Positions 32,801 through 39,999 of a DNA stretch of 64,000 bases are shown piece after piece. The DNA lies in assembly GCA_013377005.1 (NCBI GenBank), contig JACABE010000023.1, positions 1 to 64,000 of the forward strand, read 5' to 3'. The notes below the pieces were generated by a model that saw only the letters and a program-made list of their open reading frames with translations, was not told the DNA's origin and made no database searches. Both the position numbers and the translations under genes were made by a program. Source of the stretch: Bacteroidota bacterium. GTDB lineage: Bacteria; Bacteroidota; Bacteroidia; Bacteroidales; JACABE01. Each line of letters begins with the position of its first letter. The stretch's first letter is position 1.

Positions 32801-35555
32801 CTTTTACCTGACAAGTTGTTGAAGGCGAATTCGGAATAGTCCAGCTATAATTTTGACTATACTGATAGGAATTAAGACTACTCCATGAAACACCATAGTT
32901 TGTAGAATAATATACTAAATACCTTGTTGAAGAAGTTGCTGAAACCCAATTGATATTTTGATAACTACCAGCTTGCCATTGTTCTCCTCCATTTGGAGAA
33001 TTGATAATAATGTCATCATTTTGTTTTAAAGTAAATACTGCATCGCTTGAATCTTTGATGGTTGCATTGTTATAATCCTGCACTTTTATCAGACAATTAT
33101 TTGAAGTTGGTACATCAGCCACCTGACTCCAGGTATAGGATGTAGAAGAAGTATTGGTTAAATAATTCCATAATTGTCCATTGTTGGTTGAATAATAAAT
33201 TGCATAAGTACTTGATGTACCACCTGCTGTCCAACTTATACTTTTTGAAGTACAGCCTTCCCAATTTTCACCTCCATTTGGAGAGGTAACAACAATAAAT
33301 GGGGGTACAATTTTGAAGACAATATCACTTTCGTCAAAAACTGACGGATTATTGTATTCACTTATACGAAATTTACAGAATAATGAATTGATATTTGGTA
33401 AAGTCCAAGTATAAGAACCATCATTTTCGGTTGGAGTTACTACTGTTGTCCAACTTGCACCATTATCAGAAGTAAATTCAATCTTTACAAAGCTAGAACT
33501 TAGGTATCCGCTGGTCCATTGAATAGTGATTGAATTATTGGCAAAGGTTGTAACATTCGTATTTGGATATGTTACGATAATATAAGGTTGTGGTGGTGCT
33601 ATTGTAAAGTTGGCATTACTTACATCCTGAATGCAAGAATTATCATAATCAACAACTTTAACCAGACTATTGGTATTGGGCGAATTTGGTATAGTCCACG
33701 AAACATAAGTAGAATAAGTATAACTAGCTATTGTACTCCAGTTAGCTCCTCCATTAGTGGAATAATAAGTATAATATTTAGTAGAAGTTGGTTCCGAAAC
33801 CCAACTTACGGTTTTGGTAGTTCCAACTTCCCAACTTTCACCACCATTGGGTGATGTTATGATAATATCGTTATTTTTAATCAAAGTAAAAGTCAAGTCG
33901 CTTGAATCCTTAATATTTGCATTGTTATAATCCTGAACTTTTACCAGACAATTATTGGAGGTTGGTACATCAGCTACCTGTGACCACGAATAGGAAGTTG
34001 AAGATGTATAGCTTAAATAATTCCATGATTGCCCGTTATTGGTTGAATAATAAATTGAATAAGTTCCTGAAGCACCACCGGAAGTCCATGTAATAGTTTT
34101 TGTGGAACATCCTTTCCATTGTTCACCGCCATTGGGAGATGTTACGGTAATGAATGGTGGCAATACTTTAAACACTACATCACTCATATCATTAACCGAT
34201 GGATTATTGTATTCGCTGATACGGAATCTGCAATTTAATGAATTGATATTTGGCAATGTCCAAGTGTAGCTTCCGTCATTTTCGGTAGGAGTAATTACTG
34301 TATTCCAGTTAGCTCCGTTATCAGAAGTAAATTCAATCTTTACAAAACTAGAACTGAGGTATCCGCTGGTCCATTGAATAGTGATTGAATTATTGGCATA
34401 AGTTGTAACATTCGTATTTGGATAGGTTACGATAATATATGGCTGTGGAGGAGCAATAGTAAAGGTAGCATTGCTTACATCCTGAATGCAAGAATTATCA
34501 TAATCAACAACTTTAACCAGACTGTTGGTATTGGGCGAATTTGGTATGGTCCACGAAACATAAGTAGAATAAGTATAACTAGCTATTGTAATCCAGTTAG
34601 CTCCACCATTAGTGGAATAATAAGTATAATATTTGGTAGAAGTTGGTTCCGAAACCCAACTTACAGTTTTGGTAGTTCCAACTTCCCAACTTTCGCCATC
34701 ATTGGGTGATGTTATGATAATATCGTTATTTTTTATCAAAGTAAAAGTCAAGTCGCTTGAATCCTTAATGCTTGCATTGTTATAATCCTGTACTTTAATC
34801 AAACAATTATTGGAGGTTGGTACATCTGCCACTTGTGACCACGAATAGGAGGTTGAAGATGTATAGCTTAAATAATTCCATGATTGCCCATTATTGGTTG
34901 AATAATAAATTGCATAAGTACCCGAAGCACCTCCTGCTGTCCATGTAATAGCTTTTGTGGAACATCCTTTCCATTGTTCACCGCCATTGGGAGATGTTAC
35001 AGTAATAAAAGGTGGTAAAACTTTGAATACTACATCACTCATATCATTTACCGATGGATTATTGTATTCGCTGATACGGAATCTGCAATTTAATGAATTG
35101 ATATTCGGAAAAATCCAGGTATAACTTCCATCATTTTCTGTTGGTTCTACTACATCTGTCCAGCTTGCTCCATTATCGGAAGTAAATTCAATCTTTACAA
35201 AACTTGATGTCAAATAGCCACTGGTCCATTGAATAGTGATTGAATTATTGGCATAGGCTGTAACATTCGTATTCGGATATGTTACGGTAATATAAGGTTG
35301 TGGTGGTGCAATGGTAAAATTGGCATTGCTTATATCCTGAATACAACTATTGTAATAATCCTGTATTTTTACCAAGCTCGTTGTATTGGGGTTATTTGGA
35401 ATTGTCCATGAATAAGATGTAGATGAAGTATTGGTATTTAATGCAGTCCAACTGCCCGGCATTGATGGAATAATAAACTCTGTAATTGGTTGTCGTGGGT
35501 TCCGAAACCCAGGTAATATTTTTGGTAGTTCCAACTTCCCAACTTTCACCTCCAT
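29853..35555 (-). CDS. Giant T9SS surface protein, 3' part (split by frameshift): SPNGGE repeats, dockerin, cohesin
   Basis: This frame (1900 residues as an open frame, real sequence from about residue 33) continues the gene whose 5' part is at 35392-37641. A one-base insertion in the CCC run at 35455-35457 separates them; removing it restores NAG-SWTALN and one reading frame of about 2,600 residues. Contents: 13 modules of about 95 residues starting (I/V)TSPNGGExW (Kre9/Knh1-like Ig fold), and two Ig-like domains (about 1330-1510). A dockerin-like pair follows at about 1540-1600 (LDLILIQRHIL then ADVNQSGNISTMDILLIKSLIL), a cohesin-like domain (about 1662-1793) and a FlgD-like/type A sorting domain (LLQNSPNPFSDNTLITF). 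The open frame's first 30 residues are a shifted-frame artefact. Confidence 0.85.
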   Translation of the reverse strand: MEVKVGKLELPKILPGFRNPRQPITEFIIPSMPGSWTALNTNTSSTSYSWTIPNNPNTTSLVKIQDYYNSCIQDISNANFTIAPPQPYITVTYPNTNVTAYANNSITIQWTSGYLTSSFVKIEFTSDNGASWTDVVEPTENDGSYTWIFPNINSLNCRFRISEYNNPSVNDMSDVVFKVLPPFITVTSPNGGEQWKGCSTKAITWTAGGASGTYAIYYSTNNGQSWNYLSYTSSTSYSWSQVADVPTSNNCLIKVQDYNNASIKDSSDLTFTLIKNNDIIITSPNDGESWEVGTTKTVSWVSEPTSTKYYTYYSTNGGANWITIASYTYSTYVSWTIPNSPNTNSLVKVVDYDNSCIQDVSNATFTIAPPQPYIIVTYPNTNVTTYANNSITIQWTSGYLSSSFVKIEFTSDNGANWNTVITPTENDGSYTWTLPNINSLNCRFRISEYNNPSVNDMSDVVFKVLPPFITVTSPNGGEQWKGCSTKTITWTSGGASGTYSIYYSTNNGQSWNYLSYTSSTSYSWSQVADVPTSNNCLVKVQDYNNANIKDSSDLTFTLIKNNDIIITSPNGGESWEVGTTKTVSWVSEPTSTKYYTYYSTNGGANWSTIASYTYSTYVSWTIPNSPNTNSLVKVVDYDNSCIQDVSNANFTIAPPQPYIIVTYPNTNVTTFANNSITIQWTSGYLSSSFVKIEFTSDNGASWTTVVTPTENDGSYTWTLPNINSLFCKFRISEYNNPSVFDESDIVFKIVPPFIVVTSPNGGENWEGCTSKSISWTAGGTSSTYAIYYSTNNGQLWNYLTNTSSTSYTWSQVADVPTSNNCLIKVQDYNNATIKDSSDAVFTLKQNDDIIINSPNGGEQWQAGSYQNINWVSATSSTRYLVYYSTNYGVSWSSLNSYQYSQNYSWTIPNSPSTTCQVKVVDYDNSCIKDISNANFSIIPGTPMLTSPNGGESLYYGSTYSINWTSEYFYASYVSLTYSVDSGATWLPIVSVTSNSGSYSWNVPNNFSTKCLVKVNEYNNPSNYDISNAIFSIKPGLVITSPNGDNGMEEWRVCTQTTIKWNSGGGSGSYKIDYSIDNGLSWTTIISSYSSSGSNNTYDWTIPNTPSTQCLIRVTDNSYAIKTDISDATFTITPAIVINAPNGGESLQPGTIQNISWAATGSSSYYSIDYSINGGSTWTNIVYNQNIPGNSYAWLVPAASSSNCLVKVTDFINTCKLDKSNNAFAIGLPAPVINITSPNGGENLTGCATQNINWNSSGASGNFNIEYTADSGFTWNSIISNYNTLSGTYAWNVPNINSNKCKIRIKDANNWSTIDLSNNFFTITQSVTASINSSGLTTFCIGGNVILTSSSTTGNLWYPGGQTSQSITVSTSGLYYVTVSSLGCSAVSNNIGVTVNSLPAAPVASSNSPVAIYGTLQLSASTIPNASYQWSGPNGFTSAQQNPLFPNATSALNGIYSVRATVNTCQSPVATVNVTVTGVASNVVISGNVHTEQNYLMNNVKLKLNGSGANDSVITSTNGIYNFNVLQGNSYTITPSKGNDISALSGLSTLDLILIQRHILNIQPLNSAYKVIAADVNQSGNISTMDILLIKSLILQTATNFPNNEIWKFVNSDYVFSNPQQPFPYENTRSYSNANNLTDQNFIAVKLGDVNNSWNPNTSKNSAVGNINFDLLSQNANYGDIISIPVKVSNFNDVSGYQFSLEWNPNDFEFVAIDNEALIGNYGTNYASQGKITALWSTENTNGQNLADGTTVFTLKLKVINHNSVNSSIQINSSITHSEAYNSNLDELTVVATSANIRINNATSISENQKEGYYLLQNSPNPFSDNTLITFNLPENQKVVLTIYNLLGEEVYNFSGNYTKGKYCLTWNGKNQHNKELSNGNYLLKMQAGDFIANRKLILIR

Positions 35556-37640
35556 TGGGCGAGGTTATAATAATATCATTGTTCTTTATCAAAGTAAAAG
35601 TAAAGTCGCTTGAATCCTTAATGCTTGCATTGTTATAATCCTGAACTTTAATCAAACAATTATTTGAAGTAGCTACATCCACCACTGTTGTCCACGAATA
35701 GGAAGTTGAAGATGTATTGCTTAAATAATTCCATAATTGCCCGTTATTGGTTGAATAATAAATGGCATAAGTACCCGATGCTCCTCCAGTTGCCCAGGTA
35801 ATAGTTTTTGTGGAACATCCTTTCCATTGCTCTCCGCCATTGGGTGATGTTACGGTGATGAATGGTGGCAAAACTTTGAAAACTACATCACTTTCATCTA
35901 TTATCGAACTGTTAGTATAGGCACTTACTCTAAACTTACAATTTTGTGAATTAATATTCGGTAGTGTCCATGCATAAGTTCCATCATTTTCAGTAGGGTT
36001 TACTACGGTTGACCAAGTAGCTCCGTTATCTGAAGTAAATTCTATCTTCACATAATTATCGGTTACATAAGCTGTGGACCATTGAATTGAAATGGAGTTA
36101 TTGGCATAAGTAGTTAGATTGGAATTTGGATAAGTAACTGTAATAACAGGTGTAGGATTGGTAATGGTAAAATTAGCATTGCTGATATCGAATTTGCAGG
36201 TATTGTTATAATCTACCACTTTTATCAAAGCATTGGGTGTGGGTGAATTTGGCACCGACCAACTGAGTGTTTTTGAACTCGTATTTGAAATAATACTTGC
36301 CCAACTGCTTCCGCTGTTTAATGAATAATAAACAGCATAATTTGTTGATGTTGGCGCTGACACCCACTCAATATTTTTGTATGTTCCGGCTTCCCATTGT
36401 TCTCCGCCATTGGGCGAAGTGATAATGATATCATTGTTCTGATTGATGGTAAAGTTGGCATCACTCGAATCTTTTAAAGCGGCATTATTATAATCCTGAA
36501 TTTTTACCAAACAAGTGGTTGAAGTCATATTCGGAATAGGATTCCATGAATAGGAATAACTGCTCGAACTTGCAATGTAATTCCAACTTAGTCCGTTATT
36601 GGTAGAATAATACAAGCCAAAAGTGCCCGAAGTACCGCCCGATGACCAAGTAATATTTTGTGCAGCACAACCCTGCCAGTTTTCAAATCCATTGGGTGAA
36701 GTAACGCTTATATAAGGTGGCGCAATGGTAAAAGGGGCATTGCTTTGATCGTAAGTATTCGGATTGGATAAATCGGTAACTTTTACCAAACAATTGGTAG
36801 AATATGTTGCGGGTACTGTCCAACTGTAGGAGCCCGAATTAGAGGTAGAAGTTACAATGGGTATCCAGTTGTTTCCATTGTCGGTTGAATATTCAATTTT
36901 CACCAAATTAGAGGTAACATAAGCACTCGACCACGAAATGGTATAGGCATTGTTTGCATATAAAATATTTCCACCATTGGGTGAACTTACTGTAATGGAT
37001 GGTGTTGGAGGGGTAATCGTAAATAAATTATTGCTGATATCGACCATACAACTGGTATTGGTATGGTCCTGAATTTTTACTAAACATTGTGATGAAGGTG
37101 TATTGGGCACCGACCAATTATAAAGTTGTCCGGTAATATACTGATTGCTTATAATGCTGGTCCACGAAGAGCCGGCATTGGTTGAATAATACAAATCGTA
37201 ATAATTGGTGGTTCCGTTGGCAACAAACGTAATGTTTTTTGAACTTCCTGCCTGCCAACTTTCGGCGCCATTGGGGGTAATCAGCAACAAAGGAGCGGTA
37301 ATTGAAAAAGCATTATCGCTCATATCGTTGGTAGTTGGGGTATTGGAATCAATTATTCTGATTTTACAATTGGTTGAGTTAATATTGGGAACAATCCAGC
37401 TATAAGTGTTGTTGGTGATGTACAAACTACTGGTTACCGAAATCCAGCTTGCGCCGCCATCGGTACTGTAATCGATGGTGTAATTGTTTGAAGTTCCTGT
37501 GGCTGTCCAGGTGATTGATTTCTGGGTACATCCTGCCCATACTTCGCCTCCGTTGGGTGAGGTAATGGTAATTGTTCCTGCTTTTACCGACAATATTGCT
37601 AACGAAAAAGCAAACATGAATAGTATTAATTTTCTCATCA
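31560..37640 (-). repeat. Twenty-one 95-residue SPNGGE modules, 855-bp higher-order unit
   Basis: About 21 modules of roughly 285 bp. In the central part they are organised as triplets (YPNTNVTTYANN, SPNGGEQWKGC, SPNGGESWEVG) with a period of 855 bp; for example TACATCCTGAATGCAAGAA recurs at 33621 and 34476. Flanking modules are more divergent, as expected for expansion from the centre. Confidence 0.85.
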
Positions 37641-37641
37641 T
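35392..37641 (-). CDS. Giant T9SS surface protein, 5' part (ends at frameshift)
   Basis: The start chosen is the Met-Met pair at 37641/37638, directly before the signal peptide RKLILFMFAFSLAILSVKA. A longer frame from 37692 adds a non-signal-like stretch. Eight SPNGGE-type modules follow in this part (for example ITITSPNGGEVWAGC, IIITSPNGGEQWEAG). The frame leaves the homologous sequence after YYSINAGQ, near 35458, and ends 22 residues later at 35392. The rest of the protein is encoded in the next frame (29853-35555). This is either a real inactivating indel or a sequencing or assembly error in repetitive DNA. No sorting domain is reached if translation ends here. Confidence 0.85.
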   Translation of the reverse strand: MMRKLILFMFAFSLAILSVKAGTITITSPNGGEVWAGCTQKSITWTATGTSNNYTIDYSTDGGASWISVTSSLYITNNTYSWIVPNINSTNCKIRIIDSNTPTTNDMSDNAFSITAPLLLITPNGAESWQAGSSKNITFVANGTTNYYDLYYSTNAGSSWTSIISNQYITGQLYNWSVPNTPSSQCLVKIQDHTNTSCMVDISNNLFTITPPTPSITVSSPNGGNILYANNAYTISWSSAYVTSNLVKIEYSTDNGNNWIPIVTSTSNSGSYSWTVPATYSTNCLVKVTDLSNPNTYDQSNAPFTIAPPYISVTSPNGFENWQGCAAQNITWSSGGTSGTFGLYYSTNNGLSWNYIASSSSYSYSWNPIPNMTSTTCLVKIQDYNNAALKDSSDANFTINQNNDIIITSPNGGEQWEAGTYKNIEWVSAPTSTNYAVYYSLNSGSSWASIISNTSSKTLSWSVPNSPTPNALIKVVDYNNTCKFDISNANFTITNPTPVITVTYPNSNLTTYANNSISIQWSTAYVTDNYVKIEFTSDNGATWSTVVNPTENDGTYAWTLPNINSQNCKFRVSAYTNSSIIDESDVVFKVLPPFITVTSPNGGEQWKGCSTKTITWATGGASGTYAIYYSTNNGQLWNYLSNTSSTSYSWTTVVDVATSNNCLIKVQDYNNASIKDSSDFTFTLIKNNDIIITSPNGGESWEVGTTKNITWVSEPTTTNYRVYYSINAGQLDCIKYQYFIYILFMDNSK

Positions 37642-38008
37642 TGTAATAATTTTTGATTTTTTACAAAATAGTTGTGCTTTATTTTCAACCAACTTCTATG
37701 ATAATCTTATCCAAAATAAATACATAATTTGGGGGCATGAAATTACAAAAAATATCAATAAGTACATGATATTTAACAGGAATTTCTCCTTTTAACATCT
37801 AAAATTAAAAAAACAAATTATTGACAATAAGTATAATAAATTATTATTTATGAATAGTAAAAGGTATCAATCAATTATAATAGAAGCCAAAACACATTGT
37901 TTCTTAAATAGTTAGCAAGTAATTTGAATTTTAACAAAAAATATAGTCATAAAGTAGCGATGAAATTGAAATTTAAATGATTACATTTGTAGTATAAATT
38001 GATACCCT
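37642..38008. other. Divergent intergenic region
   Basis: This 367-bp AT-rich region lies between the giant-protein operon (minus) and the T9SS gene at 38009 (plus). A plus-strand TACATTTG is at 37982. No good TAnnTTTG is seen for the minus operon. GGTATCAAT (37863-37871) and ATTGATACC (37998-38006) are inverted copies of unknown significance. Confidence 0.5.
37982..37989 (+). promoter_or_regulatory. -7 promoter element
   Basis: TACATTTG, fitting TAnnTTTG, 19 bp before the start codon at 38009. Confidence 0.45.
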
Positions 38009-38860
38009 ATGAAAACTTTATCATTCTTACTTTTATTTTTGCTTTTTATTTCAGATGCTGAATCCCAACCAATACCAACTATTAGACAAATCTACGACTT
38101 TAATGTAAACGATGAATTTCAAACAAAGGAAGACAATAATGTTTATGCTCCTTCCTATAGGTATCAAACAATAATAAAAAACAAAAGCTATTCAATTGAT
38201 AGTAATTCTGTAAATTACACCTCAATTCACAATTCATATTCAGTTTATTATCCGCCGGGAAGTGCAAATCCGGTTTACAGCTATCATTCAGATACTACCA
38301 ATTATTCAATTTCTAACTTAGATTCATTAATTACAAAAATAATTCCGCATTTTCCTATAGATTCCTGTAATTCATTCCATGATACAGTATATATAGCTCC
38401 AGGCTATTGTAACAAAATTGTGTATAAAAACACCCGCTGTAATAATTGTTGTTTTGAAGGCACTTATTATCAAGAAATTTATGGAGTTGGTTTGGGTAGA
38501 GTATATTATTTCAGACAACATGCTGCTGATTCAGATATAGATATTTATATGAGTTATTTTAAAAAAGGAAATCAGTATTGTGGAACTCCTGACCCTCTAT
38601 TTACTGGAATTAATTCTTATGATAAGTTCAATGATATTATATCAATATTCCCAAATCCCGCTAATTCAAAAATTAATATAATAACTAATTTGGATTACAA
38701 ATTAACATTAACTGATATAACAGGGAAAAGCATATTAAATCAAATTTCAAGAAATAAAAATGAAACATTTTTGGATATCAGTTTTCTTAAAAATGGTATG
38801 TATTTTATTACTATTGAATCTCAAAATGGCATTTGTTCTCAAAAATTAATCAAAAATTAA
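38009..38860 (+). CDS. Secreted T9SS type A protein of unknown function
   Basis: A 283-residue protein with a signal peptide (MKTLSFLLLFLLFISDAESQ). A mature domain of about 190 residues has several cysteines (YCNKIVYKNTRCNNCCFEGTY, split motif near residue 135) and a YYQEIYGVGLGRVYYFRQH strand region. The type A sorting domain starts at ISIFPNPANSKINI (about residue 212) and ends SQKLIKN. The GVGLGRVYYF segment is often seen in exported Bacteroidota proteins of unknown role. The methyltransferase gene follows almost directly. Confidence 0.78.
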   Translation: MKTLSFLLLFLLFISDAESQPIPTIRQIYDFNVNDEFQTKEDNNVYAPSYRYQTIIKNKSYSIDSNSVNYTSIHNSYSVYYPPGSANPVYSYHSDTTNYSISNLDSLITKIIPHFPIDSCNSFHDTVYIAPGYCNKIVYKNTRCNNCCFEGTYYQEIYGVGLGRVYYFRQHAADSDIDIYMSYFKKGNQYCGTPDPLFTGINSYDKFNDIISIFPNPANSKINIITNLDYKLTLTDITGKSILNQISRNKNETFLDISFLKNGMYFITIESQNGICSQKLIKN

Positions 38861-38871
38861 ATATTTCAATT

Positions 38872-39441
38872 TTGAAAGTTATTGATAGTGGCATGCCAGA
38901 AGAAAAATTATGGTCAACATTTTTTAATGTAGAGCTTATTTTATCTGAATTAGAAATTGATAAAAGCATAAATGATTTGGTTGAAATCGGCTTTGGCTAT
39001 GGTACATTTACATTACCAGCATCAAAAAGGATTAACGGAACTTTATATGCATTTGATATCGAAGACAATATGCTTCAATTGCTCTCTCAAAAATTATCAG
39101 TAGCCAAAATTATTAATGTCACTCCTGAAAAACGGGATATACTTGAATCTTGCACAGGCATGGATGCTGAATCTGTAAACTATGTCATGCTTTTCAACAT
39201 TTTGCATCACAATAAGCCCAATGATTTCCTTAATGAAGCCTGGCGAATATTAAAGCCAAAAGGAAAAATCGGCATCATCCATTGGCGTAGTGATATTCCA
39301 ACACCACGAGGCCCTGAAGTGATCATTAGACCTAAACCTGAACATATTTCACAATGGATAGATTTTGCGAAATTTTATTTGCATAAATCCCCATTTATAT
39401 TGGAACCTTATCATTTTGGACTAATTATTACAAAAAAATAA
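38872..39441 (+). CDS. Class I SAM-dependent methyltransferase
   Basis: About 189 residues from a TTG at 38872; an ATG at 38893 (GMPEEKLW) is an alternative. A longer frame opens at 38833 inside the preceding gene but adds no family-like sequence. SAM-binding motif I is VEIGFGYGTFTLPAS, followed by the acidic FDIEDNM at the end of strand 2. Motif IV-like VMLFNILHH and the post-motif LKPKGKIGIIHW are present. Substrate unknown. It starts 11 bp after the T9SS gene and could be coupled to it, although a cytosolic methyltransferase has no obvious link to that protein. Confidence 0.8.
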   Translation: MKVIDSGMPEEKLWSTFFNVELILSELEIDKSINDLVEIGFGYGTFTLPASKRINGTLYAFDIEDNMLQLLSQKLSVAKIINVTPEKRDILESCTGMDAESVNYVMLFNILHHNKPNDFLNEAWRILKPKGKIGIIHWRSDIPTPRGPEVIIRPKPEHISQWIDFAKFYLHKSPFILEPYHFGLIITKK

Positions 39442-39543
39442 AAAATATTTTTTCTGGCTATTTTATCAGGAATAAAGTCTTAATAACTTAAAAAACAACT
39501 GTTTTGATGGTTTAATTTGTTTCTTTTATTTTAAACAATGGAA

Positions 39544-39583
39544 CTAAAAAAAACTCCGCTGACTTTAAATAATCAGCGGAGTT
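39544..39583 (-). terminator. Terminator of the small secreted-peptide gene
   Basis: An 11-bp stem AACTCCGCTGA/TCAGCGGAGTT (39552-39562 and 39573-39583). On the minus strand it is followed by eight T, so it terminates leftward transcription from the 39662-39823 gene. Confidence 0.8.
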
Positions 39584-39661
39584 ATATAAAATGACAAAAA
39601 AAACAATTTTCGCCTATTTTTTGGTTGTTGATATTTTCTTTAAAGCATTAATTTTTTTAAA

Positions 39662-39823
39662 TCAAAAAGCAGCACCCATCATTATTAAAAAACTTAAGCC
39701 CCCATCAATAGGTGCTCCAGGTTGATCAGTTGTTTCTCCATGAGTATAAGGTGGTGGTAGTGGTTGTGCAAATAATCCGATACTGCTAATTACAATAAGT
39801 GCTGTTAAAATTGTTTTCTTCAT
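39662..39823 (-). CDS. 53-residue secreted peptide with proline-rich and PID/G-rich tail
   Basis: This short gene falls below usual length cut-offs. It has an AAGGAAG ribosome-binding site 4 bp before the ATG and a strong terminator downstream, both supporting it. The product has a signal peptide (KKTILTALIVISSIGLFAQ), then PLPPPYTHGETTDQPGAPIDGG and a short hydrophobic end LSFLIMMGAAF. The layout (signal peptide, Pro-rich stretch, PIDxGL, hydrophobic helix) is that of small Bacteroidota proteins carrying a PID-type C-terminal sorting signal. Here the end lacks the usual basic residues, so the signal may be incomplete. Confidence 0.75.
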   Translation of the reverse strand: MKKTILTALIVISSIGLFAQPLPPPYTHGETTDQPGAPIDGGLSFLIMMGAAF

Positions 39824-39843
39824 ATACTTCCTTTATTTCCTCT

Positions 39844-39877
39844 CTAAAACCCTATCTCGATGCGAGAAATGGTTTAG
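39844..39877 (-). promoter_or_regulatory. Leader hairpin of the small peptide gene
   Basis: TCTCG-ATG-CGAGA (39855-39867) forms a tight stem, and CTAAAACC/GGTTTAG on either side can extend it. It lies 20-55 bp upstream of the start codon and would be in the 5' leader. Function unknown. Confidence 0.4.
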
Positions 39878-39999
39878 TGTTTTTCTAATTATTATTTGTT
39901 TTTTATTATTTATTTCCAAATTAAAGAATATTTGTACATTAAAACTTATACCTTACATCTCTTTATAAAATAAAGAGATGTAAGGAAAGTTTTATTTAG

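Noticed and set aside
35392-35555. Programmed frameshifting between the two overlapping frames
   Set aside because: The site is a plain CCC/GGG triplet with no slippery heptamer seen, and the frames join perfectly by deleting one base, so an indel or sequence error is simpler.
37863-38006. Inverted GGTATCAAT/ATTGATACC as an invertible promoter
   Set aside because: Only 9 bp, no nearby recombinase, and such matches are not rare in AT-rich DNA.
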